Shown: in pieces, positions 31,067 to 42,579 of the stretch | Layout: each line of letters begins with the position of its first letter | How positions within the stretch are numbered: position 1 is the stretch's first letter | From: Tuctoria greenei | Taxonomy: Eukaryota; Streptophyta; Magnoliopsida; Poales; Poaceae | NCBI GenBank assembly: GCA_036927565.1 | Contig: JAYESD010000010.1 | Span: 38,619,298-38,683,297, forward strand | Direction of reading: 5' to 3' | Length of the DNA: 64,000 bases | Translations under genes and position numbers: made by a program | The notes under the pieces: model-generated | Database searches by the model: none | Told to the model about the DNA's origin: nothing | What the model saw: only the letters and a program-made list of their open reading frames with translations

Positions 31067-31524
31067 AGACCCTAGGACCCTCCTCTCCTTCTTTTTGGTG
31101 TCTTGATGCCAAAGGGGGAGAGACTGAGGGGGAGTCTTAGTCTTAGCTGTAGTTTGCGAGGAGAGAGTTCCATGCTTTTCTTTTTACCTCTTTTGTGGCT
31201 TGTAAGGTTTTCACAGTGATCTTATGTTAATTATGGTTCTGTGATGCAATGAGTTAATCCTTTGAGTAGTATTTATGAAAACTGTGATTTTGCTCTAGAA
31301 TGTCATATATGCTTGCTATTTAGTAATTAATGTCAATTATATCATTATCAATGTTTCAGTATTCTTAGTCATGCATCTCACCATTAAGAATGCACATATG
31401 GATAATACTTTACACTGCTTGATGTATTTTGGATTCATATGTGCATACTTTATGAAAATCTCAATTTTTATCACATTTTGTGAAATCTCAATTGGTTGTC
31501 ATCAATCACCAAAAAGGGGGAGAC
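31067..31524 (+). other. Copia-2 3' untranslated region and polypurine tract
   Basis: A first purine tract (aaagggggagagactgaggg) lies at about 31109. The functional-position tract AAAAAGGGGGAGAC is at 31510-31523, immediately before the right LTR. No gene is present between. Confidence 0.75.
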
Positions 31525-33047
31525 TGAGAGTGCATCTAGGACTCCCTTGTGGGTTTTGGATGATTTATGACAAGCAATTGTGATCCTAACCTCTTTGTTG
31601 AGATGAGTGCAGGCTTATGACACAAAAATGAACAAAGTACCAAAATGAAGGAAGAATGAGGAGCAAAGTGGAAATGAGCTCAAGGAAGAAGAGTAGTAGA
31701 TTATTGTGTATGGAGTGTGTTAAGGAAACACATCCCAAGAGCTCAACCACATTTAAACACACACATTGCACAAAGTTACACAGGACCGGACTAGTACGAC
31801 AGACACCGGACTAGTCCGATATCCTTTCTGACTAGAATCGGACTAGTCCTCCCCAGTGCGGACTAGTCCTCAAAACACTTCACAAGTCACACAAAATCGG
31901 ACAAGTCCGATCACATCTGGACTAGTCCGATATTCTTTCTGATCCAAATCGGACAATTTCGATGTGTACACGGACTAGTCCGGGATATCCTCTGATATGA
32001 ATCGGACAAGTCCCCCAAGTGCGGACTTGTCATCCTATACACTTAGTATTTCACATAACTGGACAAGTCCGATGGCTATCAGACTAGTCCGAAGATTTCC
32101 AGTAGCGAAATCGGGCAAGTCCGCTCCTAGCCGGACTAGTCCGATATTTCATGACACTTAGGGTTTGCTACACTCAGCACACCGGACTAGTCCGGTGACC
32201 ACCACGGACTAGTCCGAACTTTCTGAACCCTAACGGTCACTTTTAGAAACCCATTTAAATAGAGTTGTACGGTGAGTTGTACGGCCATATTTTTACCACT
32301 CTCAAACCCTAGCGCCGTCACACCTCCCAAGAGCCTCAAAAACCATATCTCTCCACGAAATTAAGTGCAACAACGATCAATCCTTTGAGGATTCACTCTA
32401 GATCATTGGAGAGACACGTTCATCACCACATTGAGATCTTGGTTTGATTATCTAACACACTCCTGCGTTTTAATTGTAATCTTTTGAGTTTGTTTTGGTG
32501 GTATTTCGTGTTGTAATCCAAGGGAGCTCTCAACGTGTGAGAAGGCCCCTTTGAATTCGGTTATTCACCCCTTTCTGATTAGTGGAAGAGGATTGACCTT
32601 CGTGGCGATCCGATGAGGGTAGGGTTGGAGAAGACCCGATCCTTTTGTGGACTCCTCAACGTGGACGTAGGTTGCCTTCGTGGGAGCATAACCATGTGAT
32701 AAATCCTTGTGTCTTGTTCTTGGTGTTCAACATTTTTATTTATCAATATAACCTAGGGTTTCACTAATCATTGCTTATCTCAAGTTGAATTGTTAAACAT
32801 AAGATTTAATCTTGATATAATCTAATATATAACATTGAAACCTTCATTTGATTCTAGACTTCCGCTGCATACATAGTAGAATCAATCTAATCAATCAAAT
32901 TTGATCAACTTAGTCCGTGAACACCGGACTAGTCCGTACTTTACCGGACTAGTCCGATATCTGTGGTATTGAACTGGTTGTTAAGTGTTGCAGGATCCGA
33001 CAATTTTCAAAAAGGCCTATTCACCCCCCCCCTCTAGGCCACATTCA
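31525..33047 (+). repeat. Copia-2 right LTR (1.5 kb)
   Basis: It begins TGAGAGTGCATC and ends GGCCACATTCA, followed by gaagc. The palindrome array (31788-32216) and the 3' pair (32922-32960) are kept. Differences from the left LTR are mainly single substitutions, several of them inside the palindromes. Confidence 0.93.
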
Positions 33048-34097
33048 GAAGCCACTACCTCCGGGAGTGGCAAAAAGAAGAAAAAGCCCAACAACAAGAA
33101 GAAGCCATCGGCCGGCACATCCACCGCTGCAGCTGCTGCAGCTCCGGGTGGCCAGGGGGCACACCCCGAGAAACGACCTCGACCGTCCTCTGAAGACGGT
33201 GGCAACTCCAGAATGTAGTGTCCTATCCACAAGACGAACAGCCACAACTTGGAGGACTGCCGGGAAGTCCAAAACCTTGCCGAGCGCTACCACAAGCGCC
33301 GGGAAGAAGTTCCTTTCCGTCAGAGGGAAGGAAAGCAGAAAGTCAACGAAGCTCCGACTGAAGAGGAGTTGGGCTTCCAGGACCCTAAAAAGGTCCTGAA
33401 GGCTGTGTGCACCTCCGCCGACGACGACTCAGACGTCTCTGACAATGAGCGTCGGAAGACCATGAACACCATCTTTGGTGGTTCGTGGGACATCACCTCC
33501 CGCCGTGTCCTCAAAACTATGCGGCGGGACATGGCCTCAGTAGCTCCTGCAGCTAGGGTGGAGCCTCATCGAAAGTGGATGGACACTACCATCACTTTTG
33601 ATGCTTCGGACTGCCCTCGGAACATGATCAGAGCTGGCCAGCTACCTTTGATGGTATCACCTACCATCAACAACATTCAACTCCACCATGTAATGGTGGA
33701 TGGAGGTTCGGGGCTGAACCTCATAAGCTTCGAAGCTTTTGTTAAGCATCAGCTCCGACCTTCAGACCTTCGCCCCTCCCGACCTTTCTCCATAGTAGGT
33801 CCGGGGGCCATAACACCACTCGGTGCCGTTATTCTCCCCGTGACCTTCGGGACTCGGGAGATTTATCGCACTGAGAAGTTGATCTTTGACGTCGCTCAGA
33901 TCAACTTGCCCTTCAATGCCATTCTGGTCAGGCCCGCCTTGTACAAATTCATGGCTGCTGCTCATTATGGCTACCTGGTGTTGAAGATGCCGACACCAGC
34001 TGGCGTTCTCCGGATCCACGGAGATCATACTGCTGGAGTGACTGCTTTGGAGGAGCTTCATGCGCTTGCTACAACGCAGGAGGAAGAATCCAGGTAG
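33048..34097 (+). pseudogene. Gypsy-3 gag end and protease
   Basis: The Lys-rich end of gag (GSGKKKKKPNNKKKPSAG) resumes right after Copia-2. A TAG follows at 33216, then CPIHKTNSHNLEDC, a knuckle-like Cys/His segment in the other frame. The retropepsin part has VMVDGGSGLNLIS (about 33686, DGGS in place of DSG as usual in this lineage) and LPFNAILVRP. It ends at TAG 34095. Several stops separate it from RT. Confidence 0.87.
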
Positions 34098-34169
34098 GAA
34101 CAAGCTCTAAAACCCCCTGAGCATTCGTCAATGAGGCTCAACCTCTGCACCTCGCGTGCAACCAAGTAG

Positions 34170-35682
34170 CGACACCGACATTCCCGTCAAAGTTGTCCAA
34201 ATCGGTTCCGATGCCGCTCAGACCACCCGTATATCGGGAGGTCTGAATGACAAATAGGAACTCGCGCTCATCACTTTCCTCCGGGCTAATGTCGACGTGT
34301 TTGCTTGGCAACCGTCACAAATGACTGGGATCCCTAAGGAAGTGATCGAGCATAATCTGAATATCTATCCCGACGCTCAGCCCGTACATCAGAAGCCTCG
34401 GAAGCAATCCGTAGAGCGATAGAACTTAATATGACAAGAAGTGAAGAAGTTGCTCGAAGCTGGATTCATCCGAGAAGTCTTCCATCCAAAATGGCTGGCA
34501 AACCCAGTTGTTGTACCCAAGGCCGGCGGGAAGCTTCGGATGTGTATCGAATACACAACACTAAATAAGGCATGCCCAAAAGATCCATTCCCACTACCTA
34601 GAATAGATCAGATAGTGGATTGCACCTCCGGGTGTGAATTACTGTGTCTCCTAGACGCATATTCTGGGTACCATCAAATCAGAATGTCTAGGGAAGATGA
34701 AGAACATACTTCTTTTATCACAGTAGATGGATTGTACAATTACACTGCAATGCCATTTGGTCTCAAGAATGCAGCTTCAACATTTGTACGAGCTATGTAC
34801 AAAACCTTTGGAGAGCTCATCAGAGACGTAGTGGAATTGTATGTTGATGACATCGTTGTCAAGATCAAGGGCAAGGAGTCACTCCTTGACACCTTACAAG
34901 CTGTCTTCGACAAGCTGCGCGTCACCCGTACAAAGCTGAACCGAGACAAGTGTGTCTTCGGGGTTAGCTCTGGAAAGCTTCTCAGTTTCCTGGTAAACCA
35001 CCGGGGCATAGAGGCAAATCTGGCGAAGATTAAAGCCATAGAGGAGATGCGGCCACCAGCCCGCATCAAAGATGTCCAGAAACTGATTGGATGTCTAGCC
35101 GCCCTCAGCCGGTTCATCTCAAGACTGGCGGAACGGGCGCTACCCTTCTTCAAGCTATTGAGGAAGTCCGGACCATTTCAATGGTCTGAAGAAGAAGAAA
35201 AGGCGTTCCAAGATCTAAAGCAGCTCCTCACCACTCTACCAACCTTGGTAGCTCCGAACCCTGGTGAGCCCTTACTGCTTTACATTTCAGCAACCGACGA
35301 GGTTGTCAGCATGGTCCTGGTCGCGGAGAGACCAGAACCATCTCAAGCTCAGGAATCCAGATTCCTCCGGGAGGGTCCGGAGGTTCCTGAAGATGAGTCT
35401 GGGTCCCAGCCCCAAGACTTGGATCAACAGGAAGCTGTCCCAGAAGACTTGGACCACTCCGGGAGGGTTCGGGTCACTCCAGCAGAAGCTCTGGGTTCCT
35501 CTAGCAGGGACCCGGAGGTTCCCGAAGCAGGTCCGGACCCCTCCGGGAGGGTCCGGGTTGATGTGGAGGAAGCTCCAGGCCCCTCTGGGAGGGTCCGGGC
35601 AGTCAAACGCCCAGTGTATTTCATCAGCGAAGTACTACATGATGCCAAGACTCGATACTTAGAGGTGCACAAGCTACTCTAA
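34170..35682 (+). pseudogene. Gypsy-3 reverse transcriptase and first RNase H
   Basis: Upstream of RT the frame carries ELALITFLRANVDVFAWQ with TAG and TGA stops. RT is open from 34441: LLEAGFIREVFHPKWLANP, KLRMCIEYTTLNKACPKD, FPLPRID, LLDAYSGYHQI, MPFGLKNAASTF and the active site LYVDDIVVK (about 34836). It continues into thumb and connection (LIGCLAALSRFISRLAERAL). RNase H begins LLLYISATDEVVSMVLV, is interrupted by a repetitive insert (35332-35610), then resumes KRPVYFISEVLHDAKTRYLE. TAA at 35680 ends the open frame. Confidence 0.9.
35332..35610 (+). repeat. Repetitive insert within the Gypsy-3 RNase H domain
   Basis: About 93 codons lie between VLVAERPE and KRPVYFIS, where related elements have only a short loop. 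The insert repeats a unit with CTCCGGGAGGGTCCGG(A/G) (around 35368, 35457, 35530 and 35581) encoding HSGRVRV / PSGRVRV, separated by Pro/Glu-rich spacers (EVPEA). The repeat words match the CCGGAG/GGTCCG vocabulary of this element's LTR. The frame is preserved. Such an insert at the RNase H entry may disturb folding unless it forms a surface loop. Confidence 0.8.
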
Positions 35683-36590
35683 GCAGTCCTCATCGCCTCC
35701 AGGAAGCTTCACCATTACTTCCAAGCTCACAAGATCTCAGTGGTGACCTCTTACCCACTGCGCGTGATATTGCATAATCCCAACTCTACTGGGAACATTG
35801 CAAAATGGGCAGCAGAATTTGTCGAATTCGATCTTGAATTCGTTCCCAGACAAGCGATCAAGAGTGAAGCAATAGCAGATTTTGTGGCGGAATGGACCCC
35901 CTCTCCATCAAACCCTGAGGGCCCCAGTGAGCAGAAGTCGGAACTCAAGGCTCCAGTCTTCACCGAACCTCACTGGACCCTCTACTTCGACGGCTTCATG
36001 CAAAAGTAGGGGGCCAGAGCTGGAGTCCATCTCCTCGCACCAACCGGGGAGAAGGTAAAATACATGGTCCACCTTGACTTCAAGGCGACCAAGAACATGG
36101 CGGAGTATGAAGCACTCATTTATGGACTAAAGGTGGCACTATCATATGGTGTCAAGAAGATGGTGGTCAAGGGAGATTCGCAGCTCATCATTAAACAAGT
36201 GAAGGGTGAATGCTCCTGTAACAATCCTCAACTAGCTGCCTATCTCCTTGAAGTCCAGAGGCTTCAGAAGGACTTCGAAGTCATGGATCTCCACCATGTC
36301 CAGCGTGTCCATAATGCTAAAGCTGACGAACTCTCGACAAAAGCGTCAACCGGAGCTCCTGCTCCTGACGGAACCTTCGTCCGGAGGTTGTCAAAACCCA
36401 CAGCTCAGCCTGATGAACTGAGCGAAGAGGGCGAGACCAGCATCCCGAAGCTGGCGGTCCCGATGGCCCTGTTACCATGGCATCCATCAAGGGTCGTAGG
36501 TGCTGCCGGAAGCTCCGAGCAACCCAGCACGCAAGACTCAAATGCTCAAGCAAGCTCCGATGCATGGATCTCGGAGATCCGGAGCTACTT
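35683..36590 (+). pseudogene. Gypsy-3 RNase H end and second RNase H
   Basis: The first domain ends with KLHHYFQAHKISVVTSYPL and VEFDLEFVPRQAIKSEAIADF. The second RNase H starts WTLYFDGFMQK, has a TAG at 36007, and continues YMVHLDFKATKNMAEYEAL, VVKGDSQLIIKQVKGE and HNAKADELS. The DG, E and GDS acidic positions are kept. A second RNase H of this kind is the hallmark of the Tat lineage. The linker after about 36340 is poorly conserved. Confidence 0.85.
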
Positions 36591-37796
36591 GAAAGACAAT
36601 ATCCTTCCTGACGATGATGTATCCGCTGACCGGATAGTCAGATTGGCTAAAAGATACACGTTGGTAGAAGGGGATCTCCACCGACGCGGTGCCAATAGCG
36701 TCCTAATGCGGTACATCACAAGGGAAGAAGGTTGCGAGCTCCTCGTAGAAATCCAAGGAGGCTAGTGTGGGAAGTAAAGCCTTCCGGCATGGCTTCTACT
36801 GGCCTACAGCGCTCCAGGATGCAACTGAGCTGGTGAAGAAATGCAATGCATGCCAGTACCATGCAAAGCAAATTCACACACCAGCTCATCCTCTACAAAT
36901 GATACCTCCTACATGGCCTTTCACTGTGTGGGGGATGGACATCTTGGGACCTTTCCCAAGAGCCGTCGGAGGTTACAAGTTCCTGTATGTCACCATTGAC
37001 AAGTTCACCAAATGGCCGGAATCAACTCCAGTTGTGACAATCAATAAGCAATCAACTATCAACTTTCTGTAGTCTATAGTATGCATATTTGGAGTCCCGA
37101 ACAAAATCATAACAAGATAATGGGACCCAATTCACAAGCTCTGCTTTCCAAGGATACTGCGAAGACCTCGGCATCCAAGTCAGCTACGCCTCTGTAGCTC
37201 ATCCGGCAAGCAATAGCCAAGCCAAGAGGGCAAATGCAGAAATCCTGAAAGGACTCAAAACGCACACATATGAGCGCCTGAAAAAACATGGAGCCAACTG
37301 GATTGAAGAACTTCCGCCCACTCTATGGGCCAACAGGACAACTTCAAACTGGTCAACTGGAGAGACACCCTTCTTCCTGGTGTATGGAGCTGAAGCAGTC
37401 CTTCCTCCGGAAATCACCTTGGGGTCGCTCCAGGTCCGGACCTCCAACGAAGCCACGCAGGACCAGCTCCGGCGTGAAGACCTTGACATCCTAGAAGAGG
37501 GAAGGTGCCGAGAAGCTGTTTGGAATGCCCGATACTGCCAAGCTCTTCGGCGTTATCACCAATGGCATGTTCACAGCCAACAGCTCGAGGAAGGAGATAT
37601 GGTGCTACGGAGAATACAATCCAGAGAAGGGTTAAACAAACTCTCCCCCAGCTGGGAGGGACCCTTCCGAGTGATCAAAGTATCCCGTCTCAGATGCGTT
37701 CGCTTGGCAACCGAGGATGGGACACCTCTCCCAAATCCTTGGAACATTGAGCACCCCGTAAGTTCTACGCTTAGTATCACGGAGGTGAGTCTGTAA
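36591..37796 (+). pseudogene. Gypsy-3 integrase
   Basis: The HHCC zinc region is partly kept (FRHGFYWPTALQDA, KKCNACQYHAKQIH). The catalytic core has D in WGMDILGPFP, the second Asp region (GTQF, about 37120) and E near 37240 only after changes of frame. Stops occur at 36763, 37069 and 37117. The C-terminal part is open (37380-37796: ETPFFLVYGAEAVLPPE, LEEGDMVLRRI, LSPSWEGPFRVIKV). No chromodomain is present, as expected for Tat. Confidence 0.87.
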
Positions 37797-39036
37797 TTAC
37801 ATATGGTGTATGTTATAGAGTCATTGTATAGAGTCGGGTAGCTCCTATAGGAGGGCAGCCGGACCTACCCTGTTAGGTCCGCAACGCCCATGCAACACTT
37901 GTCACAGTCTCAAAACTAAAAGTGTAGCTAGCTACCTTGGGTCAAATGAGAAACGAAACACACTTAGCCTGGTTCCGTACCCTAGGAGTGTACTTGTTTC
38001 CCCTGTAGCCCGGACCTATAATGAAAGACATCATTGTGTGAAAACAGACTCCACGTGCATTTACTTTGTACAGGCTCAATATTTTTTTTATTTTTCTCTT
38101 TCTTGTCTGTAACAAAGTTGTGCACTTCTTAAGGAACTTTAGCTCGACCAGTTCATGTACAATTCGAGTAGCATTGTCTATCCTTCCGGGTTCAAGCATT
38201 GTTGATGGCCTACTTGTCTGAATGCCGCCAAGCCAATCTAGGGCCGAAGTGTGCTACTGACTTAGCCTGGTCCTGCAGCCTAAGTACGCCACTTTACCTA
38301 CACCCCGGCAGGCCGAAGTAAGGCAAGTCTAAAAACGATCGGACCTGAAGGAAGCTAGACGGTGCTCTTGATTGTATTTAGAATTGTGTTCGACTTAAAA
38401 CTTTCTCGGAAACAGTAAGTAGCAATGAAGTTATAGATAAGAAACGGATTTTACTTTTTTTCTTGACTTCAGTGTGCAGGAAAAATAAATAAGCTCTGAC
38501 ATCCTCTAGGCGGCTTGTGGTCAATGTTCAAACATTGACATCGAGCATCTCTGGAGCTACTCAGTTCCCGTAAAGCTAGGAGGCAAGTTGTCAATGTGAA
38601 GATGGTGGAAAGACTCTAATGTGGAGTCTAACATTGACACAACACGTGTTGACGGAGGTCACTGCCAGAGCTGCCAAAGCTCCGACACCCCACAGGACTA
38701 ACAATCGATGCTCCGGAGCTACTAAGCTCTGGCGATGGTCAATACCGGAGCCACTAAGCTCCGACAGCCTCAGGTGGCCTACACTATCGAAGACTTTGGA
38801 CCTACATTCTACAAGTTCGGAGCACGCAAGTCTTCAACAACTATTACATCCTCTTGGTACATGTTCACAATCAAATTGTGTACATCTACCAGGGGCCCAA
38901 GCGAGACAAAGGTGTTGAAGACAAAAAAAGAAATTCAAATTCACAAAAATTTGGATTTCATTCATCTGGAGACAAGAGATTACAAAATTGGAGAAGAAGA
39001 AGAGAGAGTACAAGTGGGAGCTACAGGGAGACGATC
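37797..39036. other. Gypsy-3 spacer between pol and the antisense gene
   Basis: No gene is seen on either strand. The words CCGGAGC(T/C) and AAGCTCCGAC recur at 38670-38770, in the same vocabulary as the LTR. Two tracts resembling Tat 3' spacers (accctaggagtg; cctaagtacgcc) occur near 37980 and 38280. Both pol and the antisense gene terminate towards this spacer. Confidence 0.5.
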
Positions 39037-42000
39037 CTAGACCCTATGGAAGAACTGGACGACTTTCTGGGCCACCTCCGACACGTTGGCTCGGGCGGCT
39101 TCACCCTCTCCTTCGATAGGACCTTCAAGCACCGAGTCCAAAGGGAATTGAGGGTCTCGGCTGGTGTAGCACGTCAGCACATACTCTGCGACATTCTTCG
39201 CCAGGGACTGGCCCCTCGTTTCCAATTCATCCGCGATGACATCACCCACCTTGGAGAGTTTGTTGCCTGCTAACCCCAGCGCCTCCAACGCCTGATCCAG
39301 CTCCAGCTCTGGATCATCCAGACGCATGGGACTGAATCCCATTGGTGCCAGCGCGTAATTAGGCTTGCCCAAGAAGTCCCAAACTTGTTCGGACTCCGCA
39401 ACCCTTGCACCACACATCTCCGCCAAGGATCTTTTGGCTGCCGCCAGCTCCGAGCTCTCCCGAGCAAGACGCTCAACCTCTTTGGCATTCTGCTGAATCG
39501 TTTCAGCAACCTGCCATTCGAGCTTGCTGAGTTCTTCCTCCCAGAGGTGGATCTCGTTCCGACGGTTGACCAGATCTTTCTCCCGGCCCCGCACTTTCTT
39601 CTCCCGAGCCGCGACGACATTCTCCTGCTTGTAGAGTTCTTGCCCTCGCTCCCAGGCCTTCTTCTCCTCCTCCTTGCAATGCTCATCCAATTTCTTGGTG
39701 CATTCTTCGAGGCTCTTGTCAGCCATAGCTGTCTTTTGGACAAGCTCCTCCTCCCTCTTCACGAGGTCATCCTGCAGCTCCAGGTATTTGTGCTCTTCAT
39801 CTTCGAGTCGTCTCTCCCGAGCTTCAAGAGCCTCCCGGCGCTTGACGAGACTATCGTGGATGGCAGAGAGCCTTTCCTGGCATTCATCAGCTGCGCTATT
39901 GGCAACCTTGGCCTGATCATATATGGCCCAGGATTGGTTGTCAAGGGTCCGCGTCATGCTTTCCCTCTCATCCAATAACTTTCCCCAGTACTCTAGGCGG
40001 ACCTTCTCCCTTTGCACCCACTCCTTGTCATCAGTTAGCCTCGACTGTACCAGCTTGGTCTTGAAATGGAGTTAGTTGCGCCACCTCCTAAGGGTTTGGC
40101 GCTCCTGCTCGAGGGCCTTCCTGTCGTGGTAGAAGGCCAGCTGCACCTAGTGAAGACTGAAGCAGGCATTGTCGATAGACAACGATAAGGGATTGGGTCC
40201 GGACCTGCTGGGGTCCTCTCCACTGGCTCCAGCGCATCTTTAGCAACAAAAATTGGGTCCCACTCTACGAGAGCGGTACCCTGAGCTTCCACGGCACTAG
40301 GGTCGTCCTCCGCGATAGCATCAGCCGCCGCCGAGGAAGTGCTTGCAGCAGAAGTACCGACCTCCAGAATTGATTCCGAAGGCCCAGCCGCTAGGTCATC
40401 AACAATTGGTCCCTCCGGCGGGCGGCCAGCAGCTTCATCCTGGCACTCTGGCTCGGCAACGGGCACCTCCGGGATCACTGCTTCCGGAGCGGGTGTCGAA
40501 GGTCCGGTCGGAGCAGAAACCACTTCTGGCACCGACGTAGGCGCTTCATCCGCCTCTGGCTCAGGTGCTAGCGCTTCAGCCGTCATGGGCTCTGGTGCTG
40601 GTGCTCCGACCACCATAGGCTCAGGCTCCGACGCCTCCGCAGCAACTGGCTCGAATGCCGGAACCTCTTCAACAGCCAGCTCCACAGCCAGAACTTCTGC
40701 AACAACCAGCTTTGCTGCCAGAACTTCCTCAACGACCGGCTCAAATGTCGGAGCTTCATCAACACCCGACTCTACCGCCGGGACCTCCTCAACCACCGGC
40801 TCGACTGCCGGGGCTTCAACAACATACGGCTCTAGGGCCGGAATCGCAGCTTCCTCCGGCTTTGCGGCCGGAGCGCCCAACATCACAGCATCCAAGCTCA
40901 GAGCTTCAACCTTCGAAGCTGGTGCTGCTGGTACATCTTTAGTCCTGTGGTCCGGTGCTACCACAAAGCTTCTGGGGATGAGTCGTCCAAAACCATGACA
41001 GCCGGCGCCGGGGCTGCCGCAGCCTCAGCCACCTCTTGGGGCAGCGCTGGAATCGGAGCCGGAGCTTCAGCCTGCACGGCCTCAACAGCTGCTGCAGGGA
41101 CCGGAGCTTTAGCCCTTTTCTTGGGCACGCTGTGGATGAAGGACGAAGAGACACAAAATACAGTTAACAATAAAACAAATGACTGAGGTAAAAAATCAAA
41201 AATTACCTCGGAGAGCTTCCGCACCAGTTCTCGCGGAACCTCTTCTCCGGACGCTCCAGACTGGCCCCAGCTGACACTGGCGTGGTAGTCCCGGAGGGCC
41301 CCCTGGAGCTTGTTGTTGCTGTCGGCGGTACTCTGGTCGAGGCCCCCCTCGACCGGGAAGGACCTCCGGACCCGGAGCCCTCAGCTGGCCCTGGGACCGG
41401 AATCACTTGGCCAGAGCTAGCACCCTGGGAAGATGCCGCAACTGGAGTAGACACCGCCGTTGTAGACCTTCACCTCCGGGGAGAAGGAGACACCGTGGAA
41501 GAAGTATGCCTGGCCCTTCTGTTGGCATGCTTCCTCTTACGGCTCGAGGGCTCGGCCCATTCCTTGCCCTTACCGACAACTTCGGTTCTTGGCTTGGGGG
41601 TAGGGATGGAGCCACCTTTCGGAGCTTCGGAGATCTCCAACCTGGTGGTCGAGCGCCTCTCAACAACACCAAGGTCGTCAAGCACCGGCATCGTCCACTG
41701 GAGCTCCCTACTGAATGTTGCCTCCATGTTCAGTGGGAGGAAAGTTGGCGGCAGAGCCAAATCGTCGCCCTCGACGTCGATGCCGTTCTTGAATTTCTTC
41801 AGGTGGAACTCCAAAGTTGCACCCTCCATGTTGGACTTCAAACCGGTCACGATCTGGTCGTCGTCCAGCATATTGTTGAGGGCCCAAGCCAACTTCTCCC
41901 TCCTCTTCAACGTAGCCCACCTGTTGGTCAGGAAGTTGCAAAATACCACCTAGGGAGTCACCCCTCCTTCCACACACAGGCGGATCCTGGTCAGGGCAGG

Positions 42001-42579
42001 ATCGAAGGCATCCGACAGCACCGGAGCTTCACTCCAAACTGCAGTGTCGATGTTGGGGAGGCCTTCCGGCAGCTCCAGCTTCTCGTGCTCCTCCACCCTG
42101 ATTACAATCCAATCCTTCTTCTAGTCGTACCATTTCCCAGAAGGGAACGACCGCAAGTACTTGTACGGGCACTTCTTGCGCTTCATAAAATAGTAGAAGC
42201 CAAGGTACTCATCGCTCTGGCCAGTGGTTTGTACTGTGAAGAAGGTGCGGAAGAGCTCAATGCAGGGGGGAATGCCCACCCACATCTCGTAGAAGTGGAC
42301 AAATATGGACACCAGCAGAATGGAGTGGGGGCCAAGGTGGTAAAGCTGCAGACCATAGAAGTCTAGCAGTATCAAGAAGAAGGAGGAGAAAGGTGGGATC
42401 AGTCCCACCATGGCGTATGCGGAGAAGTACACCATGTCGTCGTCGTGTTCCTTCTCGAACGGAAGCTTGCCAGCACGGAACAGGTGGTTGAAGAAGTCAG
42501 GGGACCATCCCATGCGGGCCTAGACCATCTTCAAATCGTCATCGGTCTTTAGTCGGCTCTGGCGGAGACCCAACTCCAT
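39037..42579 (-). pseudogene. Gypsy-3 antisense gene: Transposase_28-like start, intron, coiled-coil end
   Basis: The ATG at 42579 reads MELGLRQSRLKTDDDLKMV. One frame continues to 41207 with four in-frame stops (about 42522, 42121, 41950, 41470). It holds WSPDFFNHLFRAGKLPF, YFSAYAMVGLIPPFSSFFL, LLDFYGLQLYHLGPHSILL and FLGFYYFMK-like segments. This matches the pattern of Pfam Transposase_28 ('putative gypsy type transposon'), from memory. A 77-bp GT-AG intron (41206-41130) restores the frame into VPKKRAKAPVPAAA. A Pro/Ala/Glu/Val repeat region follows (40964-40160), then a long coiled coil (40017-39200, e.g. KRREALEARERRLEDEEHKY). Two small frameshifts (about 40968, 40150) occur. Extra antisense ORFs are known in Tat elements; their function is not established. 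Confidence 0.8.
41130..41206 (-). other. Predicted intron in the Gypsy-3 antisense gene (77 bp)
   Basis: On the minus strand the donor is CCGAG|GTAATTTTTG and the acceptor is TTCATCCACAG|CGTG. The intron is T-rich, as usual in plants. Splicing joins two bases of one codon to one of the next (Ser) and links two frames that are otherwise unrelated and would hit stops. This phase match, together with length and base composition, supports a real intron. Confidence 0.75.

Larger units (their letters stand above)
18629..33047 (+). mobile_element. Copia-2: SIRE/Maximus-type Ty1/copia with third ORF, inserted in Gypsy-3 gag
   Basis: Paired LTRs (18629-20137 and 31525-33047) enclose gag, protease, integrase, RT and RNase H in copia order, then a third ORF. 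The right LTR starts TGAGAGTGCATCTAGG; the left has decayed to TAAAAGTGCATCTAGG. With that boundary the flanks are aaagc (18624-18628) and gaagc (33048-33052). Copia-3 interrupts the third ORF. Without it the element is about 11 kb, in the size range of SIRE/Maximus elements. Confidence 0.92.

Noticed and set aside
39385..39978. Plus-strand open frame opposite the coiled coil
   Set aside because: Leu/Ser-rich shadow of the minus-strand coiled-coil gene. The antisense frame has the heptad pattern and the longer run.
40339..40998. Plus-strand Gly/Ala/Ser/Thr-rich open frame
   Set aside because: Shadow of the Pro/Ala/Glu/Val repeats of the minus-strand gene. GC-rich triplet repeats keep several frames open.
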